Shown here: positions 43,393 through 49,316 of the stretch, one piece after another | Numbering within the stretch: the first letter of the stretch is position 1 | Layout: the number at the start of each line of letters is the position of its first letter | Assembly (NCBI GenBank): GCA_958348565.1 | Contig: CATVZP010000006.1 | Coordinates: 1 to 49,316, forward strand | DNA from: an uncultured Collinsella sp. | GTDB lineage: Bacteria > Actinomycetota > Coriobacteriia > Coriobacteriales > Coriobacteriaceae | Direction: 5' to 3' | DNA: 49,316 bases | The notes under the pieces: model-generated | What the model saw: the letters and a program-made list of their open reading frames with translations, nothing else | The model's database searches: none | What the model was told of the DNA's origin: nothing | Made by a program: the position numbers and the translations under genes

Positions 43393-43502
43393 TTTGCTCG
43401 CCCGATTGTACTCAGCAGAGATCGCAGACGGCCTCCCAATCGTTAATCAATCAACATCTTCATATCTCAAAATTGTTTTATTAAAAATCATTCCTAATAG
43501 GC

Positions 43503-43530
43503 TTCACATTTGGTTACATTTATGGATAAT
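43503..43530 (+). promoter_or_regulatory. Promoter of the rubrerythrin gene
   Basis: TTCACA (43503-43508) and GATAAT (43525-43530) are 16 bases apart, about 80 bases before the rubrerythrin start. The sequence around them is AT-rich (TTTTATTAAAAATCATTC upstream), which fits a strong promoter. No clear PerR box was seen. Confidence 0.5.
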
Positions 43531-43614
43531 AGAACTCGTCAAGACGCACGTCCGGAGAGGGCCCTTACGGGACCGGACGAGCGCACAATCGCCATCGATC
43601 GAAAGGATCGAATC

Positions 43615-44175
43615 ATGAAGTTTGTTTGCCCCGTTTGCGGTTATGTGGAAGAGTTCGACGGCGACCAGCTGCCCGAGGATTTTAAGTGCCCCCAGTGCGG
43701 CGTTCCCGGTTCTCGTTTCCTGAAGCAGGAGGAGGGCCAGCTCGAGTGGGCTGCCGAGCACGTCGTGGGCGTCGCCAAGATGGAGGGCGTCTCCGAGGAC
43801 ATCGTTGCCGACCTGCGCGCCAACTTTGAGGGCGAGTGCTCCGAGGTCGGTATGTACCTGGCCATGGCTCGCGTCGCTCATCGCGAGGGTTACCCCGAGA
43901 TCGGCCTGTACTGGGAGAAGGCTGCCCACGAGGAGGCCGAGCACGCCGCTAAGTTCGCCGAGCTCCTGGGCGAGGTCGTGACCGACTCCACCAAGAAGAA
44001 CCTCGAGATGCGCGTTGAGGCCGAGAACGGCGCCACCGCCGGCAAGACTGATCTTGCCAAGCGCGCCAAGGCCGCTGGTCTCGATGCCATCCACGACACC
44101 GTGCACGAGATGGCTCGCGACGAGGCCCGCCACGGCAAGGCTTTCGCCGGCCTGCTCAAGCGCTACTTTGGCTAA
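43615..44175 (+). CDS. Reverse rubrerythrin (peroxide reductase)
   Basis: A 186-residue protein with a rubredoxin domain at the N-terminus (Cys5, Cys8, Cys25, Cys28) and a ferritin-like diiron domain after it (GECSEVGMYL, HEEAEHAAKF, DEARHGKAF). This is the reverse order to classical rubrerythrin and matches the H2O2-reducing NADH-linked revRbr of anaerobes. It detoxifies peroxide or oxygen in the cytoplasm. AAAGGATCG precedes the ATG at 43615; longer frames are not credible. Codon use is strongly biased to a few preferred codons, a sign of high expression. A terminator follows. Confidence 0.93.
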   Translation: MKFVCPVCGYVEEFDGDQLPEDFKCPQCGVPGSRFLKQEEGQLEWAAEHVVGVAKMEGVSEDIVADLRANFEGECSEVGMYLAMARVAHREGYPEIGLYWEKAAHEEAEHAAKFAELLGEVVTDSTKKNLEMRVEAENGATAGKTDLAKRAKAAGLDAIHDTVHEMARDEARHGKAFAGLLKRYFG

Positions 44176-44208
44176 GCCAGCCGCCTGAGAGACAATCTCT
44201 AGCTCGAT

Positions 44209-44240
44209 AAGGCCCGAACCGCACGGTTCGGGCCTTTTTC
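44209..44240 (+). terminator. Terminator of the rubrerythrin gene
   Basis: A 12-bp perfect stem (AAGGCCCGAACC at 44209-44220, loop GCAC) runs into TTTTTC. Confidence 0.93.
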
Positions 44241-44305
44241 GTGCCTCACGAACTTGTTAACTCCCTGAAATAGGACTGCCTTCGGCATCGGTTTCTCGTC
44301 AAAAA

Positions 44306-44428
44306 CTAAGTGAGTAGACTTTTTGGAACTTGCCGAGCACACCATCCATATTGCTTTATAAAGCCGCAGGTAAATGACTTGTTGCAAAACGGTCTGGTCG
44401 CCAAAGTGCCAAAAGTCTACTCACTTAG
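44306..44428 (+). repeat. MITE-like inverted-repeat element, copy 2
   Basis: The same 123-bp element as at 34288, in the same orientation, with CTAAGTGAGTAGAC and its complement at the ends and CCGCAGGTAAAT in the middle. The right end overlaps the last codons of the minus-strand pseudogene: read leftward it encodes Leu-Ser-Glu-stop (CTAAGTGAGTAG). Confidence 0.9.
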
Positions 44429-45558
44429 AACCGCAGCCGTCCACGATCGAGTCTTTTTGTGCCTAGCGGGCATCTTTCCGTCGATTACTCCCAATTTTGT
44501 CCAGTCAACGAACAGTTCAGAACGGAGTAATGCCTCAGCCCTTTGCTCATCCGGGCTTTTATCACGATATTCAGCATCGAGCATCCTGCATACGGCCTTA
44601 ACGATCGCGCGGAATCTATCCTCATCAGATATCTGTCTGTGTGTCAGGAGAAGCACATCGTAGCCCATGGCCTGAAGGGCCGTCATGCGATCGGCGTCAC
44701 GCAAGCCATCCCCTGCGCGTCCGTGCGAGGCCTTTCCCTGACATTCAATGGCCACCTGTCGCCTGCCGTCCGGCGTAGAAAGTAGTAGGTCGATAGTAGT
44801 AGGTCGATATATACACGGGACTTTCCCACAATCGCTCGAGCACTTGTGCTTAACGTCACTTCGACATTGAGCTCTATGCCGCAAAAACCTTCGCCTCCCA
44901 GGGCTCGCGGCAGCCCGAGCAACAAATACGCCTCGACCTCAAAAGGCGACGCGGCACCCAATGGGACGAGTTGCGATACCACCATAAATCTATTGCCGTA
45001 ACGCATCCCGCAAACATCTGAACAAAAACGGTCAAGGTCTCTGCCCAAAACCAAAGCGTCTCGACGCCATAAATTTGAAGTGGCGCCGTCCTCGGACGGG
45101 CAGCGCACCCAACCGAACGTTGTCGAAATCGCGCCCGAATCAATTGCACGTGAAAGCTCCGCCTCGAGTGCCGCCGGCAGAGCACACACCGCAAACAGGC
45201 CGCACATCTCCGCCAACACAAAAAGAAGCTGAAGATCCGTCAGATGCCGCGACATGATGAATGCCGTCAGTAGAGGAGACGTAATCAAAAATCCATGCTC
45301 CGTTTCCAGCACAGATTCCCTGGGGGGCTCACCAAGAAACAGCCGCTGTCTAATGCTGGCAGGACAAGTCCGTTTGTTTCTCGTCCGAACCAATGTATAC
45401 AACGGAAAGCCGAGCGCAACCGCAGCCGTCGGGTTACGGGCGAGGTCATATCGCTGCCGGCCTTCTTCCGGCCGTGGAAGCGGCGGACACAAAGCGCGGA
45501 CCTGAGGAGGCAAACGCCAGTATCTAAAAGCCGATATGTCACAAAGTAAATCCTTCAT
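44417..45558 (-). pseudogene. Nuclease-like gene frameshifted by a 14-bp duplication
   Basis: Two adjoining frames are pieces of one gene. The first (from 45558) reads to VYIDLLLSTYYFLRRTAG; the second, in another frame, continues from VYIDLLLS-equivalent sequence as TPDGRRQVAIECQGK. Removing one copy of a 14-bp tandem duplication (44782-44795 / 44796-44809) restores an uninterrupted 375-residue protein. Its D-x(n)-ECQGK pattern is PD-(D/E)xK-like, as in small endonucleases. The N-terminal half is mixed alpha with SPLLTAFIMSRHLTDLQLLF and is of unknown family. The last residues and stop lie in the repeat element. A GTG at 45564 is an alternative start; ribosome-binding signals are weak. Confidence 0.85.
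44782..44809. repeat. 14-bp tandem duplication causing the frameshift
   Basis: GTAGTAGGTCGATA occurs twice without a gap, at 44782-44795 and 44796-44809. Fourteen is not a multiple of three; deleting either copy restores the frame exactly. Confidence 0.97.
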
Positions 45559-45641
45559 AGGCACAGGAAAACACGAATTTCAACCCAGCCTGTCTCACAT
45601 TGGGGCGAACGCACCAAAAATGGCACCGAACGGACTGTTAA

Positions 45642-45707
45642 GTTTTCAACAGCCCTCCCCAACTGGCCAAAAGCTTGCCAAAAGCTGGACGAAGCCCTGT
45701 TGAAAAC
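45642..45707. repeat. 11-bp inverted repeat upstream of the pseudogene
   Basis: GTTTTCAACAG (45642-45652) is inverted at 45697-45707, followed by CCCCATTTTTTTC. The 44-base interior contains further short repeats (CAAAAGCT). It could fold as a terminator on the plus strand, but no plus gene precedes it. The 182-bp gap from 45559 to 45740 holds nothing else I recognise. Confidence 0.45.
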
Positions 45708-45740
45708 CCCATTTTTTTCTTATGCAGAAACTTTGCGCGG

Positions 45741-45861
45741 CAAGTGAGTAGGCTTTTTGAACATCCCGAGCAGGCCGGTCATCCTGCTTTTCAAAACCGC
45801 AGGTAGATAGCTTGTTACAAAACTACCTGGTCTCCAAAGTTCCAAAGGTCTACTCACTTAG
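45741..45861 (+). repeat. MITE-like inverted-repeat element, copy 3
   Basis: A 121-bp copy with CAAGTGAGTAG at the left (one base lost and one changed) and CTACTCACTTAG at the right, and CCGCAGGTAGAT in the middle. The right end overlaps the pdxR 3' end, giving its last residues Leu-Ser-Glu and the TAG stop. Confidence 0.88.
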
Positions 45862-47289
45862 GTTGCAGAGTGCTCCCATTAGCTGCAATTCCAAGGTATT
45901 AAGCACTTTTGGACTCAAATCGTCATACTGAACAAGAATTTGACTTGAGTTTTCAGGGACAGATGCGCCATCGGCACACCAATAACAGTCACTGATGTCG
46001 ACAAAAGGGATACTCGAGCGCGTGAGGGCCCGCACAAAAGAGCTTCCGCCCGCTCCGCGCTCCGCAACCACGGTGCAGTAAAGGCCTGCGTCCGCATGCT
46101 CGATCGAGACCTCCCCTGCCGGGAACGCTTTCCGTACAAGCGCCGCCAGGCCATCGCGCGCCTCGCGAGCGCGCACGCGCACGCGGTTCACATGTCGCTC
46201 GTAATCACCCGATTCCAGCAAACGCGCCAAGGCAACCTGGTCAACAGAGCTCACCGAAGAGGCGTAAAAACCAAGGTTGTGCCTAAACCGCTCCATCAGC
46301 TCATCGGGCAACACCATATACGCCAAACGCAACGCCGATGAAAGGCTCTTCGAAAACGTGTTGGTGTAGATAACCGACTGGGCGGCATCGATTGACGCGA
46401 GCGCGGGAATCGGCTTGCCGGCAAGGCGAAACTCACAATCGAAGTCGTCTTCGATGAGATATCGGCCCGGCTGCTCGGCGGCCCAGCTCAGCAGCGCATA
46501 GCGACGTGCAATGCTCGTCACAAGGCCGGTCGGATACTGATGGGACGGCATCAGGTGAAGAACGTCGGTCCCGGTTTTCTGCAGAGCGCTCAAATCCACG
46601 CCCTCACCATCCAACGGGATATGCCGAACTTTGCAACCCATAGCCTGATAGATGCGCGTCAGGCGCAAATAGCCCGGATCTTCAACGGCATACACCTTGT
46701 CGGCTCCAAGCAGCTGAACCAACATGGTATCGAGCAGCTGGGCGCCCGCGCCGATAACAATGTTGTTGGGGTCGACATTCATACCCCTTGTCCCGCGCAG
46801 ATGATGAGCAATTGCGCGTCGTAGCCGAGCGGTGCCCTGTGCCGGTGCGGGCGAAAAGATCTCGCGCTCGTCTTCGGATGCCAGCGTCGCCCGCAGTGCG
46901 CTTTGCCAAAGCCGCGCCGCCTCCAAAGTGGAAGGAGAAAGTGCGTCGAACTGCTCGACCCGTCCATCAACATCATGTACGTTAAGACCCGCAGGAGCGG
47001 AATCTCGATCAAACTCTGTCTCAGCCAAAGGCAAAACCGGTGCATCCGGAAGCTCACAAGCGTAGTAGCCACGACGCGGCTTTGAGCAAATATAGCCCTC
47101 GGCAAGTAACTGGCTATATGCATTCTCGATGGTAATGACACTGATTCCCAGATGGCTGGCAAAGGCACGCTTAGACGGAAGATGCTCCCCCGCCGCAATG
47201 CGTCCAGCAACGATATCATCTCGAATTTGCTGGTAAACATACTCATAGAGCGATGCTCCGCCGCGTTTTTCCAAATTGTAGTCAAGCAT
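45850..47289 (-). CDS. pdxR: MocR/PdxR-type regulator of PLP synthesis
   Basis: A 479-residue fusion of a GntR winged helix (residues ~1-75, DDIVAGRIAAGEHLPSKRAF, HLGISVITIENAYSQLLAEGY) and a type I aminotransferase domain. The PLP region shows NNIVIGAGAQLLDTMLVQLL, LMPSHQYPTGLV, the DDFDCEFR segment and the PLP-lysine region YTNTFSKSLSSALRLAY. Such MocR proteins sense PLP and control pdxST; here pdxST is divergent. I chose the ATG at 47289, since the ATG at 47322 lacks a site. The C-terminus ends in CNLSE, its last three codons and stop belonging to the repeat element. Confidence 0.9.
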   Translation of the reverse strand: MLDYNLEKRGGASLYEYVYQQIRDDIVAGRIAAGEHLPSKRAFASHLGISVITIENAYSQLLAEGYICSKPRRGYYACELPDAPVLPLAETEFDRDSAPAGLNVHDVDGRVEQFDALSPSTLEAARLWQSALRATLASEDEREIFSPAPAQGTARLRRAIAHHLRGTRGMNVDPNNIVIGAGAQLLDTMLVQLLGADKVYAVEDPGYLRLTRIYQAMGCKVRHIPLDGEGVDLSALQKTGTDVLHLMPSHQYPTGLVTSIARRYALLSWAAEQPGRYLIEDDFDCEFRLAGKPIPALASIDAAQSVIYTNTFSKSLSSALRLAYMVLPDELMERFRHNLGFYASSVSSVDQVALARLLESGDYERHVNRVRVRAREARDGLAALVRKAFPAGEVSIEHADAGLYCTVVAERGAGGSSFVRALTRSSIPFVDISDCYWCADGASVPENSSQILVQYDDLSPKVLNTLELQLMGALCNLSE

Positions 47290-47300
47290 GAGCCTATCAC

Positions 47301-47342
47301 CTGACCTTATTAAGTCATTCAATCTGGTATTAGTCTGACCTT
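47301..47342. promoter_or_regulatory. Direct CTGACCTT repeats, likely PdxR operator
   Basis: CTGACCTT occurs at 47301-47308 and 47335-47342, 34 bp apart, about three helical turns. MocR regulators usually bind direct repeats in the divergent region between their gene and the target. The right copy abuts the pdxS -35 box. Confidence 0.6.
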
Positions 47343-47369
47343 GTCATTATCTCGAAATCTGAGTATTTC
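47341..47369 (+). promoter_or_regulatory. Promoter of pdxST
   Basis: TTGTCA (47341-47346) and TATTTC (47364-47369) are separated by 17 bases. The -35 box overlaps the right CTGACCTT copy by two bases, so PdxR binding would be expected to affect polymerase entry. Confidence 0.6.
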
Positions 47370-47434
47370 GCCATACCCAGCTCCCCGATAGGATGTTCCG
47401 TCAAGCAATGCACATGCCAACCAAGGGAGCAACC

Positions 47435-48325
47435 ATGGCAGAACAGACCAGCAAGGCCGATCGCGTCAAACTCAATCGCGAGCTCGCGCAGATGCTCAAG
47501 GGCGGCGTCATCATGGACGTCACCACGCCCGAGCAGGCACGCATCGCCGAGGAGGCGGGCGCCTGCGCCGTCATGGCACTCGAGCGCATCCCGGCCGACA
47601 TCCGTGCCGCAGGCGGCGTCTCGCGCATGAGCGACCCCAAGATGATCAAGGGCATCCAAGAGGCCGTCTCCATCCCCGTCATGGCCAAGTGCCGCATCGG
47701 TCACATCGTCGAGGCGCAGGTCCTTCAGGCCATCGATATCGACTACATCGATGAGTCCGAGGTTCTCTCCCCCGCCGACGATGTCTACCACATCGACAAG
47801 ACCCAGTTTGACGTGCCGTTTGTCTGCGGCGCCCGCAATCTGGGCGAGGCGCTGCGCCGTGTTGCCGAGGGCGCCACGATGATTCGCACCAAGGGCGAGC
47901 CGGGCACGGGCGACGTCGTTCAGGCTGTGCGTCACATGCGCAAGATCCAAAATCAGATCCGCGACGTTATTGCCCTTCGCGATGACGAGCTCTTTGAGGC
48001 AGCCAAGCAACTGCAGGTTCCGGTCGAGCTGGTGCGCGAGGTCCATGCCACGGGAAGGCTTCCCGTCGTGAACTTTGCCGCCGGCGGCGTAGCGACCCCC
48101 GCCGACGCTGCGCTGATGATGCAGCTGGGCGCCGAGGGCGTCTTTGTCGGCTCGGGCATCTTTAAGAGCGGCGACCCGGCCAAGCGCGCCGCCGCCATCG
48201 TCAAGGCCGTGGCCAACTTCACCGACGCTAAGCTCATCGCCGAGCTTTCGGAGGACCTGGGCGAGGCCATGGTGGGCATCAACGCCGACGAGATCGAGAT
48301 CATCATGGAGGAGCGCGGACGCTAG
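47435..48325 (+). CDS. pdxS: Pyridoxal 5'-phosphate synthase lyase subunit
   Basis: A 296-residue PdxS, which makes PLP from ribose 5-phosphate, glyceraldehyde 3-phosphate and ammonia. The barrel shows GGVIMDVTTPEQARIAEEAG, the lysine in VPVMAKCRIGH-type sequence (SIPVMAKCRIGHIVEAQ), the second lysine in IRTKGEPGTGDVV and NFAAGGVATPADAALMM. AAGGGAGC precedes the ATG at 47435; the ATG at 47393 is not needed. It is followed after 20 bp by pdxT. The order pdxR-pdxS-pdxT is the classic actinobacterial and Gram-positive arrangement. Confidence 0.97.
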   Translation: MAEQTSKADRVKLNRELAQMLKGGVIMDVTTPEQARIAEEAGACAVMALERIPADIRAAGGVSRMSDPKMIKGIQEAVSIPVMAKCRIGHIVEAQVLQAIDIDYIDESEVLSPADDVYHIDKTQFDVPFVCGARNLGEALRRVAEGATMIRTKGEPGTGDVVQAVRHMRKIQNQIRDVIALRDDELFEAAKQLQVPVELVREVHATGRLPVVNFAAGGVATPADAALMMQLGAEGVFVGSGIFKSGDPAKRAAAIVKAVANFTDAKLIAELSEDLGEAMVGINADEIEIIMEERGR

Positions 48326-48345
48326 TCCGGCAGAAAGGATCGCAC

Positions 48346-48933
48346 ATGAGCGATTATGCAGACCAAACGGTCGCCGTGCTGGCGGTCCAAGGTGCTTTTG
48401 CCGAGCACGAGGCGAGGCTGTCCGAGCTGGGCGCACACTGTATTGAGCTGAGGCAGGCGGCTGATTTGAAGCAGGACTTTGACCGTCTGGTACTTCCCGG
48501 CGGCGAGTCTACCGTTCAAGGGAAGCTGCTTGATGAGTTGGGCATGCTCGAGGAGCTTCGTGCCCGTATCGCTGAAGGCATGCCCGTCCTGGGCACCTGC
48601 GCCGGCCTGATTCTGCTGGCTCACGACCTTGCCGCCCATGACGATAAGGGCACGCCCCGTTTGGCAACCATGGATGTGCTTGTCGAGCGCAATGCCTACG
48701 GCAGGCAGCTCGGCAGCTTTCGAACCAAGGGACAGGTAGCCGGCATCGACGGTGAAGTGCCGCTGACGTTTATCCGCGCGCCCCGCATCGTCGAGGTCCA
48801 CGGCGACGCAAAGGCCTTAGCGAAAGTCGACGGCCGTATCGTCGCCGCGCGCCAGGGCAACCAGCTCGGCGTAACCTTCCACCCCGAACTCGATGAAGAC
48901 ACCCGCCTCCACGAACTGTTCCTACAAATGTAG
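48346..48933 (+). CDS. pdxT: Pyridoxal 5'-phosphate synthase glutaminase subunit
   Basis: A 195-residue class I glutaminase that supplies ammonia to PdxS. The nucleophile is Cys85 in VLGTCAGLIL, with His179 and Glu181 in TFHPEL, and the motif LPGGEST at residues 50-56. All catalytic residues are present. GAAAGGATCG precedes the ATG. It is the last gene of the pdxST operon; palindromic repeats follow. Confidence 0.96.
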   Translation: MSDYADQTVAVLAVQGAFAEHEARLSELGAHCIELRQAADLKQDFDRLVLPGGESTVQGKLLDELGMLEELRARIAEGMPVLGTCAGLILLAHDLAAHDDKGTPRLATMDVLVERNAYGRQLGSFRTKGQVAGIDGEVPLTFIRAPRIVEVHGDAKALAKVDGRIVAARQGNQLGVTFHPELDEDTRLHELFLQM

Positions 48934-48956
48934 GCATCGAAATCAACAAACGAAAC

Positions 48957-49020
48957 GAGAGTGGATAATTTCCCACTTTGAGCTTGAATGCAGGCTCAAA
49001 CCGGGAGATTGTCCACTCTC
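48957..49020. repeat. 64-bp imperfect palindrome after pdxT
   Basis: GAGAGTGGATAATTTCCC (48957-48974) pairs with GGGAGATTGTCCACTCTC (49003-49020), and inside it TTTGAGC pairs with GCTCAAA. The pairing is long and nearly complete. No T run follows, so it is probably a dispersed palindromic repeat that could also stabilise the pdxST mRNA end. Confidence 0.7.
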
Positions 49021-49028
49021 ATGCTATG

Positions 49029-49111
49029 TAGTCGTTGGGGACGTTCTTAAACGACTAGTCAAACAAGAACGTCCCCAACGACTAGTCATTTAAGAACGTC
49101 CCCAATGACTA
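49029..49111. repeat. 20-bp repeat in inverted and direct copies
   Basis: TAGTCGTTGGGGACGTTCTT (49029-49048) is exactly inverted at 49065-49084 (AAGAACGTCCCCAACGACTA). A third copy at 49092-49111 repeats the inverted form with one change (AATGACTA). The three sit within 83 bp downstream of pdxT. Confidence 0.85.
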
Positions 49112-49268
49112 CCTTTTGGCAAGTTTGAATCAAGGCGACGCCGATGTTTTGGTACCGACAGCGAAAACCCGCCAGAGCGAGGGAGGCCCTTTTGGGGCGA
49201 GATGACGCCATAGGTTGAGCATAAGTCAGCGAGCGGGTCGCATTTGAGGCAAGGTGACGTGAAATCAG
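49112..49268. other. Stretch without recognisable gene
   Basis: No coding signal is convincing. A minus-strand frame of 62 codons spans it without a ribosome-binding site. The stretch contains repeated GGCGA/GGTGACG words and could be another degenerate palindromic element. Confidence 0.4.
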
Positions 49269-49298
49269 AACCACCCTTAAAAAGGGTGGTTTGCTCTT
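49269..49298. terminator. Terminator-like hairpin at window end
   Basis: A 10-bp perfect stem (AACCACCCTT at 49269-49278 with AAGGGTGGTT at 49282-49291, loop AAA) is followed by TGCTCTTAG on the plus strand. Which gene it serves is not clear, since pdxT ends 335 bp upstream. Confidence 0.5.
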
Positions 49299-49316
49299 AG
49301 GGTATAACCCACGGGC

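Noticed and set aside
44417..44884. 155-codon frame as an independent gene
   Set aside because: It is the downstream half of the nuclease-like gene separated by the 14-bp duplication; its first 25 codons are an out-of-frame reading of the upstream half.
49086..49274. 62-codon minus-strand frame near the end
   Set aside because: It crosses the palindromic repeats and has no ribosome-binding site; probably a chance frame in repeat DNA.
1..49316. Prophage or conjugative element
   Set aside because: No integrase, transposase, relaxase, capsid or tRNA-adjacent attachment site was found; only short repeat elements are present.

Overview
The window is high-GC, densely coded bacterial chromosome. 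It most resembles a gut member of the Coriobacteriia, probably Collinsella. This rests on the single-chain glutamine-dependent PurL, an actinobacterial-type Ski2-like helicase, a reverse rubrerythrin, a BaiA-like short-chain dehydrogenase and the general codon style. The genus is an inference from memory, not from a search. I see no rRNA, tRNA, CRISPR array, prophage, transposase or integrase.

Layout. 0.2-2.5 kb: homoserine dehydrogenase and a BaiA-like oxidoreductase, then a 62-bp-period array of imperfect palindromes. 2.9-9.4 kb: a cation/proton antiporter, PurL and a DMT permease. 9.5-13 kb: a diguanylate cyclase, a 2-keto-3-deoxygluconate-type permease and the branched-chain amino-acid exporter AzlCD. 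13.1-17.6 kb: an HD hydrolase and a three-gene FAD-oxidase/EtfB/EtfA operon with the gene content of electron-bifurcating lactate dehydrogenases. 17.9-21.1 kb: five same-strand genes, four of them exported or membrane-anchored and none recognised, one ending in a sortase-like signal. 22.0-27.6 kb: the most interesting operon, a TerB_N/TerB_C protein, a BrxD-like ATPase and a large SF2 helicase, behind a promoter whose -35 region is covered by a near-consensus Gram-positive LexA (SOS) box. 27.6-34.2 kb: a spermidine-synthase-like protein and Elp3, a DUF4097/XRE pair, a Trm9-like methyltransferase and TrmB. 34.5-40.3 kb: a Ski2-like helicase, a DUF2130 protein with a nuclease-like motif, a phosphoesterase and a HIRAN protein. 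40.5-40.7 kb: a 27-residue hydrophobic peptide resembling type I toxins. 40.7-44.2 kb: an aldehyde/alcohol dehydrogenase pair and a reverse rubrerythrin. 44.4-45.6 kb: a nuclease-like gene broken by an exact 14-bp tandem duplication. 45.8-48.9 kb: a PdxR-type regulator divergent from pdxST. The last 0.4 kb is a cluster of palindromic repeats.

Two themes stand out. The 22-27.6 kb operon combines DNA-processing enzymes with predicted DNA-damage control and carries no BREX methylase or phosphatase, so it may be a separate genome-protection system. The window is also rich in small inverted-repeat elements. The clearest family has three copies of about 123 bp with matching ends (34288, 44306, 45741); in two cases the end of the element supplies the last three codons and the stop codon of the neighbouring gene.

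Gene starts were moved from the longest ORF to the start with the best ribosome-binding site and family fit. Functional calls come from motif recognition and family memory only.
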